From positions 62,001 to 126,000 of the forward strand of contig JAFPWY010000001.1 of the NCBI GenBank assembly GCA_017412605.1: 64,000 bases of DNA, written 5' to 3'. The DNA is from Fibrobacter sp. GTDB lineage: Bacteria; Fibrobacterota; Fibrobacteria; Fibrobacterales; Fibrobacteraceae. Positions 33,711 through 44,031 of the stretch are shown here, piece after piece (position 1 is the first letter of the stretch; each line of letters begins with the position of its first letter). A program made the position numbers and the translations under genes. The notes under the pieces are model-generated. The model had not been told where the DNA came from and ran no database searches. It saw nothing but the letters and a program-made list of their open reading frames with translations.

Positions 33711-36700
33711 TTACTTGATATTCAGGTCGAGCGCGTTGATCTTTCCGCGGCGGACGCCCCAGAGCATGTCGCGGGTCATCTCGGAAATGGTCTTGCTTCC
33801 GGCCTTTACGGTGATTTCGATACGGGCGATGTAGACGCCGGTCGCGACCAGGCGGCCATCGGTTGCCCTCATGTTCCAGGCGAGGAACAGGTTGCCGCCG
33901 TTGCTCAGGCAGTCGCCGTTGTAGATTGTGTCGGCGCAGGCGATGCTGCCGGATTCGCCGTTCACGTAATGGCCGAGGCTCGAGAAGTAGCTCGTCTTGT
34001 AGTGGAGCGTGATGTTGTCCTTGCTCATGACCTTCACGGTGCCGTTCTTGACGCCGGCGAAGTTGGACGAGGTGAGCGCGCCTTCCTTGATGGCGTTCAC
34101 GGTAGATTCGCTCAAGCCGTATTCCTTCTTCGCTTCCTTGACGGACATCTGGCCGGATTCAATCTGGCGGAGAATGTCGACGGTGAGCTTGCCCTTGTCG
34201 ATATCGGCGACGACGGCGGCATTTTCGTTGGCCGCGAGCTGCGCCATGTCGAATCCGATCAAGTGGCCCTGTACGCCGTATTCGTCCACGATTTCCTTCA
34301 CGTCCTTCGTCATGTCGGTGATGAGCGTGGGCACGGTCGCTTCCTTGCTCGTCACGATGGCGACGGTCTTTTCGTTATCACCGTTGACGCCTGCGACCGG
34401 AGCGCTAGACAGTTGGACTTCCTGGTCACCGGTGATACGGACCCACGGGTTCTGCTTGTGGGGCGAGGTGCCGGACAGGTCGAAGGCCACTTCGGTACCC
34501 GTGACATAAAGCGGAGCGTCGCCGGGGACGAGGCGGATGGAGTCACCCACGGCCGGGACCACGTCGTTCAGGCCGCCGTTGAAGGGCATCTTCCAGATGT
34601 TCGGTTTCACTCTTCTCACGGACATCGGGGTAATAGGATCCTTCAGTACACCGACGCGCCAGCACTTGTACAGGAAGAGTCTCTGGAAGTAATCCTTGCT
34701 GCTGTCGGCGATGCCTTCGCTGAAGGTGATGACCAGGTTCGTGTTGTGGTCGGTAATCTCGACTTCGGCAGAGGTGATGATCGGGTTCACGCGGTCGATG
34801 ATGTCGCCGGTAATCGGGAACACCGACTTGCCGCCATTGTCGGAGAACGTGAACCAGGTCTCGATCATGCCGTTATAAAGCGTGTCGCTGGAACCCGTGA
34901 ACACGGTGTTGCCGAAACCGCCCTCAGCCGTGAGGATGAGCGTGGAGTCGTGCATGATGTACTTGGTAAGCACGGGGAACTGTTCGCCGAAGGTGAACTG
35001 CAGCGAGTCGATCTTGCTCTTGCCGGTGAGTTCCTTCGTGTACTTGACAAAGAGGCTGTCTGCGCGTCCGTCGCCGTCACGGTCATACATGATGGCGTAT
35101 TCGACAAGCGGTACGGGCGGGAGCTTGAGGTTGATGTTTGTCCAGGCTGCGGTGTTCGAGGTAGCGGCGCCCCTGACCATCAAGGTGGCGTTCACGACTT
35201 CACCCTTACCGATGATGTAGAAGGTGGCCTTGCCTGCGTTGAGCGTGACGGAGGAAATCGGGTTGCCTGCCGAGTCGACGACGGTCATCAGGGAGTCGGT
35301 CGAGTTGATGTAGAGGACATCGTTGTATTCGGCACCCCATTCTTCTTCGTACTGTACGTTGACCTGGTACTTCTGGTAGGCCCATTCGCCGAGCGGGGTC
35401 ACCTGGCTGTTCAGGTTGCCGCCCAGGATTTTCCACTTGCTGTCGGCGAAGACCACGGTCGGGAGTGCGTAGGCATCGACTTCGAACCAGACTTCGTCAC
35501 CCTGGGTCGGATCGCTCTGGAGGGTGAAGCGCATGCAGTACTGACCCGGAGAAAGGGCGCGGGCTTCCTTGATGGCGTCGACGTTCACCTTGAAGCCGGA
35601 CATATCCTTGTTGATGATGATGCCGCCGTACCAGGTGCCTGCGGAGTCGAGGTACACGCCTTCGGCCGGGAGGTTACCGCCGCTCAGGTTGAAGTTGGAG
35701 GCCGCTCTGGAGGTATCCTTATCCTGCATGGTGTTGGAGAAGTCGCAGGAAAGCTGCTCTTCGCGGACAATCTGCCAGATTTCGTAATTGAGGTTGCGTT
35801 CGTCCGTGGAGAGGTTGTTCAGGAGCAGGCTCGCTTCCGTCTGGAGGTCGATGGAGGTGAGCATCTTGAAGTTGGATTCGTAAATGTGGCGTTCAGCATA
35901 GAAAATGTGGAACGGGTAGGTCACACCGGGAGTGAGGCCTAGGGTGTCAAGGTCGACTGCACCTTCTTCTTGTGCGTGCTGACCACCGATATCCACGACG
36001 AGGCGGTTGTTGATGAACACCCACACGTCGTCATCGCCGAAGAACGAGAAGTACTGACCGGGAACATATTCGAACTGGGCCTGGATTTTCATGGTGAAGC
36101 CGAAATTGTGCCTGCCGCCCCTGGTTCCCTGTCCGTTCAGGTTGTCGTAGAAGGGGTTTTTGACTGTTTCAGCTGGGTCTAGGTACTGGAAATCGTCAAG
36201 CAGGAAAAGTCCGCCTGCGGGGCTGTTCTTGTCTCTCTGTCCGAGCCACATGCCGTTTTCGTCCATTTCGAGTTCGATTTCGCGGCAAGTCGCGTTCGTG
36301 TACTCCTTGCCCGCAGCATCGTGCGCCACCACCTGCGGCAGGAACCAGCTGTTGATATGTTCGGTCAGCTGGCAGCTTTCGGGGAACACGGCGGCACGAA
36401 CCGGGACTCCGTTCGGGCCGAGAACGGGTTCGACCATGCCGGCGGTACGGCGACCGCAGCCACCGGAACCAAAGTCATTGCTAGTGGCGTAGAGGGGGCC
36501 GAGGGTTGGGTCCTGGTCCTTGGCGCCGTTGCCGTAGGTAATCGTAGTCGTGGAGTCCCTGTTGGTCCTTGTGCTGACACCGCCGTCACCCTTGTCGCCG
36601 TGATACCAGTCGAACACCATGACGGGGAGTTTCTTTGTGCAGACGCCCAGGGAGCCGGTGGGGAAATCACTGTAGAGGGTGGGTGTACCATTCGGGTACG

Positions 36701-37169
36701 GGACCGGCTTGATCCAGACGGTCGTCGCGCCGGTGGCGAGGATGCTGTCCAGCGAGATGGGGTCGCTGTTGTTGATACCTTCCGCACCGTAGGCCGTTCC
36801 GCCCAGGGTCTGGGTGAAGTAAATCTGCGCGCTCTGGCCTTCGCCGGGGGCGGGGACTTTGGACTCGAACCATCCGCAGTAGTTCTTGACGAGCTTCATC
36901 GAGTCGGTGGCGTTGCCTGCGTGCATGATAGCCGAGGAGTTGGTCCACGGGGTCATGAAACGGATGCTTATGGTGCTAGAGGTCTGACGGCCGCCATTGC
37001 CACCGGGGCGAGTACCCGGTTCAGTGGCTTCTTCGCCGGCATCATCGCGCGGATTGGCCGCCGGATCTTCGGTGGTCTGTTCGTTATTACGTCCTGGTCC
37101 GAATTGCGCGGAGGCCATGGAACACAGCCCTAAGCATAGGGCAATACCGAATAGAAGTTTGTTCTTCAT
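33711..37169 (-). CDS. Fibro-slime domain surface protein
   Basis: 1152-aa exported protein. MKNKLLFGIALCLGLCSMAS is a Sec signal, followed by a disordered Gly/Glu/Thr-rich stretch. Residues ~280-440 form the fibro-slime (TIGR02148) domain: FGFTMKIQAQFEYVPGQYFS, FFGDDDVWVFINNRLVVDIG and HIFYAERHIYESNFKM. Beta-sandwich repeats follow, and the C-terminus (RATDGRLVATGVYIARIEIT) looks like a FlgD-type Ig fold used as a secretion or anchoring tail. In F. succinogenes, fibro-slime proteins are surface components implicated in cellulose binding. Monocistronic with its own terminator. Confidence 0.92.
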   Translation of the reverse strand: MKNKLLFGIALCLGLCSMASAQFGPGRNNEQTTEDPAANPRDDAGEEATEPGTRPGGNGGRQTSSTISIRFMTPWTNSSAIMHAGNATDSMKLVKNYCGWFESKVPAPGEGQSAQIYFTQTLGGTAYGAEGINNSDPISLDSILATGATTVWIKPVPYPNGTPTLYSDFPTGSLGVCTKKLPVMVFDWYHGDKGDGGVSTRTNRDSTTTITYGNGAKDQDPTLGPLYATSNDFGSGGCGRRTAGMVEPVLGPNGVPVRAAVFPESCQLTEHINSWFLPQVVAHDAAGKEYTNATCREIELEMDENGMWLGQRDKNSPAGGLFLLDDFQYLDPAETVKNPFYDNLNGQGTRGGRHNFGFTMKIQAQFEYVPGQYFSFFGDDDVWVFINNRLVVDIGGQHAQEEGAVDLDTLGLTPGVTYPFHIFYAERHIYESNFKMLTSIDLQTEASLLLNNLSTDERNLNYEIWQIVREEQLSCDFSNTMQDKDTSRAASNFNLSGGNLPAEGVYLDSAGTWYGGIIINKDMSGFKVNVDAIKEARALSPGQYCMRFTLQSDPTQGDEVWFEVDAYALPTVVFADSKWKILGGNLNSQVTPLGEWAYQKYQVNVQYEEEWGAEYNDVLYINSTDSLMTVVDSAGNPISSVTLNAGKATFYIIGKGEVVNATLMVRGAATSNTAAWTNINLKLPPVPLVEYAIMYDRDGDGRADSLFVKYTKELTGKSKIDSLQFTFGEQFPVLTKYIMHDSTLILTAEGGFGNTVFTGSSDTLYNGMIETWFTFSDNGGKSVFPITGDIIDRVNPIITSAEVEITDHNTNLVITFSEGIADSSKDYFQRLFLYKCWRVGVLKDPITPMSVRRVKPNIWKMPFNGGLNDVVPAVGDSIRLVPGDAPLYVTGTEVAFDLSGTSPHKQNPWVRITGDQEVQLSSAPVAGVNGDNEKTVAIVTSKEATVPTLITDMTKDVKEIVDEYGVQGHLIGFDMAQLAANENAAVVADIDKGKLTVDILRQIESGQMSVKEAKKEYGLSESTVNAIKEGALTSSNFAGVKNGTVKVMSKDNITLHYKTSYFSSLGHYVNGESGSIACADTIYNGDCLSNGGNLFLAWNMRATDGRLVATGVYIARIEITVKAGSKTISEMTRDMLWGVRRGKINALDLNIK

Positions 37170-37482
37170 TATTGCGCTCCTAGAATCCCACCCTGTGGGG
37201 CGACTAAATGCGTTGATAAATTATTAACCCAAATACAATTACATATTAAATATATACTCAAGAAATGCTCAAGTCAAGCAAACAAAAAGTAGCCTAAGGC
37301 AAAACTTGTTGAGAACTCCTCAAGGCTGGAACGAAATTACCCGAAAAAAATTGAAAAACGGGGTGGACCTCCTGGAGGGGTCGGAAAAAGGGCGTTTTTT
37401 GTTGAAGATGTTCACACGATTTTGCCCATTTTTCGCTACTTTTTCGGTTATAAGGAACAGTTTTCCAAAAATGGAGTTGAAA
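37170..37482. other. Divergent intergenic region between fibro-slime gene and pta
   Basis: 313 bp without a gene. AT-rich 37205-37290, likely to carry the divergent promoters. An imperfect G/C-rich stem at 37369-37386 (GACCTCC...GGGGTC) lies in the likely pta leader. No clear -35/-10 pair could be assigned. Confidence 0.4.
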
Positions 37483-38883
37483 ATGAATCGAATTTATCTA
37501 GTCGCGACGGCCGCATCCAGCATGGCCGCCAAGGTCCAAGAAGTCAAGGACGCCGCCGCCCAGGCCGGTCTGGTGGTAGGTTCCTACAATCCGCTTTCCC
37601 TCGTGTCCGCTTCCGATGCCGCTGCCGAGATCAAGGCCGGCAGGACAGCCACCCTCATGGAGAAGATTTGTGCCGACTTCCTGCAGCAGGAATTCGACTC
37701 CGTGGACGCCGTCGTGGTGGAAGGCGCCACCGGCATGAGCGACGTGGTCGCCCAGAGCTTCAATGACTCCCTCGCGACCGCGCTCGACGCGAAGATTTAT
37801 TCCGACAGCGAAGACGCCGACCTGTTCTGCCCGTGCCGCCTGCTCAAGTGCGGGAAGTGCCTCGCCGCCGACTTGGCCGCAGAACCCGCCGAAAGGAAGA
37901 CCAGCCAGGCCATGTTCCGCGCCGGGCTGCTCCTCAAGGCCTCCAAGGCCAAGAAGCGCATCGTTCTCCCCGAAGGCAGCGAACCGCGTACCGTCCAGGC
38001 CGCGAAGCTCGTGATCGACCGTAAGATTGCCGTGCCGGTGCTCATCGGCAAGAAGGACGAAATCTTCGCCGTCGCCAAGGAACAGGGCGTGCAGCTCCCG
38101 GCCGACATCGAAATTATTGAACCCTCCGCCCAGCTCGCCGAGAAGTACGTCCCGACCCTCGTGGAACTCCGCAAGTCGAAGGGCATGACCGAAGACCAGG
38201 CCCGCGCGGCCCTCGCCGACAACGTGATGTTGGGTACCATGATGCTCAAGATGGGCGAAGTGGACGGCCTCGTCTCTGGTGCTATCCACTCTACCGCCGA
38301 CACGCTCCGTCCGGCCCTGCAGGTCATCAAGTGCGCCCCGGGCGTGAAGTCCGTGAGCTCCGTGTTCTTCATGTGCATGCCCGGCAAGACCTACATTTAC
38401 GGCGACTGCGCCATCAACCTGAACCCGACCGCCGAGGAACTTGCGGGAATCGCCATGCAGTGCGACGACACGGCCAAGGCCTTCGGCCTGCCGAGTCGCG
38501 TGGCCATGCTCAGCTACAGCACCATGAACAGCGGCAAGGGCCCCGATGCCGACCTCGTCCGCGAGGCCACCAAGCTCGTGAAGGAAGCCCGCCCCGAGAT
38601 GCTCGTGGACGGCCCGCTCCAGTACGACGCGGCGACCGTGCCCAGTGTCGGGTCCCTGAAGGCCCCCGGCAGCACCGTCGCCGGCAAGGCGACCGTATTC
38701 GTTTTCCCGAGCCTTTCTGCCGGTAACATTGGCTACAAGGCCGTGCAGCGCTCCGCTCGCGGCACCATCGCCATTGGCCCGATGCTCCAGGGTCTCGCCA
38801 AGCCCGTGAACGACCTCTCCCGTGGCGCATTGGTGGAAGACATCGTCTACACGATCGCGCTCACCGCCGTGCAGGCCGGGTAA
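37483..38883 (+). CDS. pta: Phosphate acetyltransferase
   Basis: 466-aa enzyme converting acetyl-CoA and phosphate to acetyl phosphate, the route to acetate, a main Fibrobacter product. The C-terminal ~330 residues are the PTA_PTB catalytic domain: [46 protein letters not shown]-type [12 protein letters not shown] and [19 protein letters not shown]. The first ~130 residues are a short P-loop-less DRTGG-like domain, [20 protein letters not shown] having a CxC..CxxC cluster that may bind metal. GGAG 6 nt before the ATG at 37483 selects this start. Strong codon bias suggests high expression. acka is not adjacent. Confidence 0.93.
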   Translation: MNRIYLVATAASSMAAKVQEVKDAAAQAGLVVGSYNPLSLVSASDAAAEIKAGRTATLMEKICADFLQQEFDSVDAVVVEGATGMSDVVAQSFNDSLATALDAKIYSDSEDADLFCPCRLLKCGKCLAADLAAEPAERKTSQAMFRAGLLLKASKAKKRIVLPEGSEPRTVQAAKLVIDRKIAVPVLIGKKDEIFAVAKEQGVQLPADIEIIEPSAQLAEKYVPTLVELRKSKGMTEDQARAALADNVMLGTMMLKMGEVDGLVSGAIHSTADTLRPALQVIKCAPGVKSVSSVFFMCMPGKTYIYGDCAINLNPTAEELAGIAMQCDDTAKAFGLPSRVAMLSYSTMNSGKGPDADLVREATKLVKEARPEMLVDGPLQYDAATVPSVGSLKAPGSTVAGKATVFVFPSLSAGNIGYKAVQRSARGTIAIGPMLQGLAKPVNDLSRGALVEDIVYTIALTAVQAG

Positions 38884-38929
38884 GCAAAAGCCGCCATTTC
38901 AGGCAAAATCAAGGAATTTGTAAAAAAGT

Positions 38930-38954
38930 CCGGATAAAGTTCCGGGCTTTTTTT
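38930..38954 (+). terminator. Terminator of pta
   Basis: CCGGA-loop-TCCGG stem followed by GCTTTTTTT, about 50 bp after the pta stop. Confidence 0.85.
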
Positions 38955-38992
38955 GTGTGCAATAGGAATTTTTCTCAAATTTAATTTTTTTA

Positions 38993-39019
38993 TTGACAAC
39001 GTTTCTTTGATGATATAAT
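38993..39019 (+). promoter_or_regulatory. Sigma-70-type promoter for the 1567-aa surface protein
   Basis: TTGACA (38993-38998) and TATAAT (39014-39019) are both consensus, with a 15-bp spacer that is shorter than the usual 17. It lies 67 bp before the GTG start, in the right place for a 5' leader. Confidence 0.6.
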
Positions 39020-39085
39020 TTTATTACAAAGTGTTTTTACAGCAGGCGGTTTCTAGAGGCTGCCGAAGTCCTAAGGAGTAGAAAA

Positions 39086-42000
39086 GTGAAAACAAAACCG
39101 GGAATCTGGGGTGCAATCCTGTTTTTAGCATTTGCCGCAATGATGGCAACAAACGCATGGGCAAATATAGTGGAGTTGCAAAAAAACAGTAATGGTGTTT
39201 ATTATATCAACATGCCTAAATCTGGTGTAGATACACTTAACATTCCTGCGAATGTAACTACTTTTAAGGTGTATGATGATGGAGGTGGATTGTGGCCGTT
39301 TTCTTCCGATTGTGATGGTCATCTTGTGATAATTGCTCCCGAAGACAGGTTGCTTCGTTTCTCCGGAAATCTATTTGGTACCTATATAGAAAATTCTCGT
39401 CGCTATGCAGTGGGCGCATTGATTATTTGGGATGGAATCCGTGTAGATGATTCCGATGAAGGTGTAGAAGATTTATTTTGGAAAATTGGGGACGACATAA
39501 TTCCAAATACTCTTAGCTCAGGTAATTCTTTAACGTTCCATTTTTGGCAATATAATTCAAGACATACTTCTACAGGCATAGATGTTTCCGTAACGTTGGT
39601 TGATGCCAATGCTCCACATGAGATAATCGTTGAAGATGTTTCTGGCGGAAGTGTTGTTTGTAATCAAACCGAAGCTAATACAGGAGCCTCAGTCACTTTG
39701 ACTGCAGTTGCTGATGATGGCTATGTTTTGGATCATATTGAAATCATCGATGAGCGGCGCCATGTCGTTGAAATGATTGGAGGGACGTGGCTTACCGGGA
39801 ATGAAGCGACATTTACTATGCCTAATGCAGCAGTGACAATAACCCCTAAATTTGTTTCAGAAGACGAAGGTCCTCACTATATTTATTCTGGAGATGAAAT
39901 GGGCAGATTTATTATTCCAGAAGGAATAAAGTCATTCGTCATCGAACCCCTTGTTTTGTCGTCCGAAGGAAACATCGTAACTCTTGTACTAACGGCTCCC
40001 GATGGATATCTTATAAGAATAGATAACACCAATACTTTTCATAGTTTTTGGTTTGCTTATGAAGGAGACGTAGCTGACTATGGGGGTGATGTTCTTACTC
40101 CAATTAATGGTTATGCCAGTATAGGAAATACCATGACCATTATTAATTACGAATCAAGGACCGAAGCTGAAGAAGATATTTTGCCACTTCATATTAGCAT
40201 TGTTGAAGCGAATGTGGCACACTCCATTTATACGCAAGAATCCGATTGCGGAAGTGTTGTTAGTAATTTGGAATCGGCTATGGCGGGAACGACAGTAACG
40301 CTGACGGCGACGCCTAATGAAGGCTGTATGTTGGCCGGTATTAAGGTGTTCGATGTAAAGGGAGAACCTGATGAGGCTTATGGATATCCCTTTGGCTTTA
40401 TTAATGTGACAGGTGGTGCTTGGTATACAAATAATGAAGGATCATTTAAGATGCCGTATGGCGATGTCGTCGTTATTCCATATTTTATCCCCATCGCGAA
40501 CACGGCTGAAGAAAATCTCTTCATTGCTATCCCGGAAAAAGATACGGTCAATGTGGAACTCTCTGCAGGAGTATCCTCATTAAAGGTTTATGATTATCGT
40601 GGTCCAGAGAATGTATATGGGAATAACAACGATGGTTATCTTATTCTGACTGCTCCTGAAGGATATAAGCTCCATATTACCGAAGCAAAAGTTGAAACCA
40701 TTGATGAATCAAGTTATTTATCAGTACGCGATGGTTCTGGAGCCGATGCTCAAGAAATTTTAAAGATGTGGGGAATGGAGTTTGAAAGGGAAGGAAATGA
40801 ACCTTTGTTGCCTTTGGCTAGTTCGGGACGGACTTTAACCTTTCATTTTAAATCGGACGATCGAGATATAAGGTTTAAACCAGATTATGATTGGGGCTGG
40901 CCTCAAGAGCTTATGGGCGTTGAGCTAATGGTAGAAGTTTATGATCCGAATAAGCGACTTAATATAGATGTGATTGATGTTTCTGAAGGAAGTATCGTAA
41001 GCGATTTGACAAGTGCAGCCGCAGGGGAAATGGTTACTGTGTCTGCAACGCCCAATAATGGATATATCTTCCAAGGCATCGTTATTTATGATTCATATAC
41101 AGGAAATGAATTGATTCGAATAAGAGATGGTGCTTGGTATAACAATTCAGTAAAGTTTGCAATGCCTAGCCGAGATATTGCTATTTATCCGATTTTTGAA
41201 AGAACAAAGGAAGTGGAAATTGCCATTCCTCGAAAGGATACAATTAAAGCGAACATTCCAGATGCGATAAAAAAGATATATGTTCATAATTATGATGGGA
41301 GCTATTCCAACAATAACGATGGCACGCTCACTTTAACGGCTCCTGAGGGTTGCATTTTGTTTACTGAATGGGGATCCATTTCAATATATGATGAAGGTGA
41401 TTCCCTGATTATTTATGATGGATCTAGTGCAAGTGATGATAAACTTGCTGAGATATCAGCCTATGATAGAATTGGGGAATTGCGTAGTACTGGCCGAAGC
41501 TTGACATTCCACTTCAAGTCAGATAGTTACGGAAATTCGTATGGTGCTGAAATTTGGGTGGGCGTTAGTGGTGCGAATGGAACGCATCGTATAGCTTCAG
41601 ACGATATGTGGTCTGGTCATGTTACTTTCAGTAAGAATATGGCTGCGGAGGGTGATACTGTTGTTGTGACTGCAGTTCCTGACGATGATTATGTTCTTAG
41701 TAATGTCTGGGCAAAATGGTATGATCAATATGATAATGAATATCCAATTGATATAATAGGAGGGACATGGTATAATAACGAGGCGAAATTCGTAATGCCT
41801 GCGGGGGATGTTGAAGTATCTGCTAACTTTAGTGGTCTGGAGAATACTTTTTATATCTATATCCCAGAATCAGATGCTCTTAAAGCCGACATTCCGGAAG
41901 GGATGAAGCGAATAACTGTTTATAATAAGGAATATGGGGATTATGGGAATTACTTCAATAATAGTAACGGTTCCCTCACATTGGTTGCTCCCGAAGGGCA

Positions 42001-43789
42001 TAAATTATTTGTTGATGATATAAGTTTTGCTATCGCGGATGAAGGCGATTCTCTGGTCATTTTCGATGGCGCTGATACAAATCAGGTACGGCTTGCGAAA
42101 ATATCGCTTGGCGATGAAGTAGGAGAAATCCGCAGTACAGGTCAAAGCCTTACGTTCCAGTTCAAGTCTAATGACGAGGGAACTGCCGGTGGTGTCTACA
42201 TTGATGTTGGTGTTGTTAATGTAAGTGGAAAATTCCGTATATCTCTGCCTGATTGCAATAATGGCAGTATAACTGTCGATAAGAAATCCGCTTTAGAGGG
42301 CGATACCGTTACTATAACCGCTAATCCAAAAGAAGGCTATTTGCTGAGTGATCTTGAAGCATCTTGGTATGATTCAGAGAGCGGATACCATTATATTGAT
42401 GTATCAGGTGGTACATGGTATAATAACGATGCAAAATTTGTGATGCCTGCAGGAGATGTTGAAATATATGCTTATTTTGACAAGCCGGAAAATAGTAGCT
42501 TTTATGTCGCAATTCCGCAAAATGATACACTCAGGCTTGATATTCCAGAAGGGATGAAATATATTCAATGTGGTCCTGACAGTAAAGAAAATGAAGATGA
42601 GGATTGGGTGTATTACAACAACAGTAACGGGATTGTTGTGCTAACCGCTCCGGAAGGATATGCACTTTATGTGAACGGGTACAACGATTTAGCTGATGTT
42701 GGAGATTCCTTGGTTATTTACGATGGGACTGACGTAAGTGCAAATAAACTTGCTAAAATATCGGCTGGTGATGATATTCGAAGTGTAGTTAGTTCCGGTC
42801 GTAGCCTGACTTTCCGCTTTAAGTCTAATGCTAGTGGAAATAGTTATGGTCCGGAATTATACTTGTCGATCGTGAAAAAATCCGGTTCCGCTGCTGTTGC
42901 GATTTGCGAAATGGATGGCATCAAGGTGGCCCGTATCGATGGCTTGTATAACGGCAAGGATACGGTGAATATCGAGGAAGATATCGAAGTGAGTTATGTT
43001 GAATTTGTCCGTGATTTTGCGGTGACGGCGAACGATTCGGGCAAGTATTCCACGATTGTTTTCCCGTTTGACTTCAATGCCTCGAGTGTCAGCGGTTTGG
43101 ATGATATCCTTGAATTCTCGCAGATGACCGAAGAAAACGGCAAGTTGCAGGTTGAGATGAACAGGGTTTGGTGCCGTGCCGATGTGGATCCCGATAGGGA
43201 TTGCAGTTCTTACGAAGGGAATATCAAGGCGAATACGCCCTACATGCTGAAAATGACGGATGAGACGCTTTTCTTTAATGGTTCAAATTATACTATCAAG
43301 AGGACCGAGCCGGCAGTGGCCACGTCGGGCGACTGGCAGTTCATTGGAACCTATGCATACAAGAAATGGGAAAAGGGCGACACAGACTTGGGTAGCGTCT
43401 ACGGCTTTGCCGCGACAGCCTCGAACGGTGTCGAAGTCGGGCAGTTTGTCAAGGCGGGTTCCGGCGCCTATATCCGTCCGATGCGTGCCTACCTGAAGTA
43501 CAGCACTTCCAATGGGGAACCGAGACCCGCTCCGGCTGGCCATGTGTCCGTGTGGCGTGACCGTAGCAACGAGCTCCCGGAAGAAATCGAAGTCGTGGTT
43601 GTCGAGGGCAAGGGCCGTGCCAGTATCGAATCGGGTGAATCCGGTAGCGAAAAGAAGACGACCGTCATCGGCCGCATCAACACGCGCACTGGCGAATTCA
43701 CGCCTGTTACCCGCACTTACGACCTCAAGGGCCGCAGCCTGAACGCAAAGCCCAAGGCAAAGGGCGTGTACGTAGAGAAAAAGCGGTAA
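39086..43789 (+). CDS. Giant modular surface protein: CUB-like and InlB-B-repeat modules
   Basis: 1567 aa with GTG start after AAGGAG. Signal peptide IWGAILFLAFAAMMATNAWA. Six CUB-like units (recognisable by LTAPEGY-type turns and the SLTFHFKS strand) alternate with five B-repeat units ending GGTWYNNEAKFVMPAGDVEV-like. The last ~300 residues are a different module (STIVFPFDFNASS, GDWQFIGTYAYKKWEKGDTD, GSGAYIRPMRAYLKY) ending YDLKGRSLNAKPKAKGVYV, a T9SS-like tail. The repeat part (39.1-42.9 kb) is clearly AT-richer than the tail, so the gene looks like a fusion of acquired repeats and a native Fibrobacter C-terminus. Probably an adhesin. Confidence 0.85.
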   Translation: MKTKPGIWGAILFLAFAAMMATNAWANIVELQKNSNGVYYINMPKSGVDTLNIPANVTTFKVYDDGGGLWPFSSDCDGHLVIIAPEDRLLRFSGNLFGTYIENSRRYAVGALIIWDGIRVDDSDEGVEDLFWKIGDDIIPNTLSSGNSLTFHFWQYNSRHTSTGIDVSVTLVDANAPHEIIVEDVSGGSVVCNQTEANTGASVTLTAVADDGYVLDHIEIIDERRHVVEMIGGTWLTGNEATFTMPNAAVTITPKFVSEDEGPHYIYSGDEMGRFIIPEGIKSFVIEPLVLSSEGNIVTLVLTAPDGYLIRIDNTNTFHSFWFAYEGDVADYGGDVLTPINGYASIGNTMTIINYESRTEAEEDILPLHISIVEANVAHSIYTQESDCGSVVSNLESAMAGTTVTLTATPNEGCMLAGIKVFDVKGEPDEAYGYPFGFINVTGGAWYTNNEGSFKMPYGDVVVIPYFIPIANTAEENLFIAIPEKDTVNVELSAGVSSLKVYDYRGPENVYGNNNDGYLILTAPEGYKLHITEAKVETIDESSYLSVRDGSGADAQEILKMWGMEFEREGNEPLLPLASSGRTLTFHFKSDDRDIRFKPDYDWGWPQELMGVELMVEVYDPNKRLNIDVIDVSEGSIVSDLTSAAAGEMVTVSATPNNGYIFQGIVIYDSYTGNELIRIRDGAWYNNSVKFAMPSRDIAIYPIFERTKEVEIAIPRKDTIKANIPDAIKKIYVHNYDGSYSNNNDGTLTLTAPEGCILFTEWGSISIYDEGDSLIIYDGSSASDDKLAEISAYDRIGELRSTGRSLTFHFKSDSYGNSYGAEIWVGVSGANGTHRIASDDMWSGHVTFSKNMAAEGDTVVVTAVPDDDYVLSNVWAKWYDQYDNEYPIDIIGGTWYNNEAKFVMPAGDVEVSANFSGLENTFYIYIPESDALKADIPEGMKRITVYNKEYGDYGNYFNNSNGSLTLVAPEGHKLFVDDISFAIADEGDSLVIFDGADTNQVRLAKISLGDEVGEIRSTGQSLTFQFKSNDEGTAGGVYIDVGVVNVSGKFRISLPDCNNGSITVDKKSALEGDTVTITANPKEGYLLSDLEASWYDSESGYHYIDVSGGTWYNNDAKFVMPAGDVEIYAYFDKPENSSFYVAIPQNDTLRLDIPEGMKYIQCGPDSKENEDEDWVYYNNSNGIVVLTAPEGYALYVNGYNDLADVGDSLVIYDGTDVSANKLAKISAGDDIRSVVSSGRSLTFRFKSNASGNSYGPELYLSIVKKSGSAAVAICEMDGIKVARIDGLYNGKDTVNIEEDIEVSYVEFVRDFAVTANDSGKYSTIVFPFDFNASSVSGLDDILEFSQMTEENGKLQVEMNRVWCRADVDPDRDCSSYEGNIKANTPYMLKMTDETLFFNGSNYTIKRTEPAVATSGDWQFIGTYAYKKWEKGDTDLGSVYGFAATASNGVEVGQFVKAGSGAYIRPMRAYLKYSTSNGEPRPAPAGHVSVWRDRSNELPEEIEVVVVEGKGRASIESGESGSEKKTTVIGRINTRTGEFTPVTRTYDLKGRSLNAKPKAKGVYVEKKR

Positions 43790-43881
43790 AAAGCGAACTT
43801 TGTGCCGGTAATGGCGGCTCAAAACCCGCCATAGCCGCGCACTTGTTTATTATTTTTATTTGTGAGTAGAGGAGGCTTTAT

Positions 43882-44031
43882 ATGGAAAACGCTCTTAAGA
43901 ACATGGATTTACAACAAAAGAAGCAGTACACCACCCCCGAGATGAAGGTGGAGGTTTTAAAGCCTCGTTGCAATTTGCTTGAAGCTAGCCTTCCTTCTGA
44001 AATAGGCGTTATCATTAACGAAAATAACTAG
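43882..44031 (+). CDS. 49-aa orphan peptide, precursor-like
   Basis: MENALKNMDLQQKKQYTTPE, then MKVEVLKPRCNLLEASLPSE and GVIINENN. A perfect AGGAGG 7 nt before the ATG argues strongly for translation. YTTPEMKVEVLK...NLLEAS resembles the short peptides with (Y)xxPxxxVxxL...LLxxS found in large numbers in Bacteroidota, some of which look like RiPP or secreted-peptide precursors. No modification enzyme or transporter is next to it. Its stop overlaps the end of the convergent gene by 4 nt. Confidence 0.72.
   Translation: MENALKNMDLQQKKQYTTPEMKVEVLKPRCNLLEASLPSEIGVIINENN

Noticed and set aside
33969-35942. 657-codon frame opposite the fibro-slime gene
   Set aside because: Same antisense effect; the fibro-slime protein on the minus strand has a signal peptide, domain and terminator.
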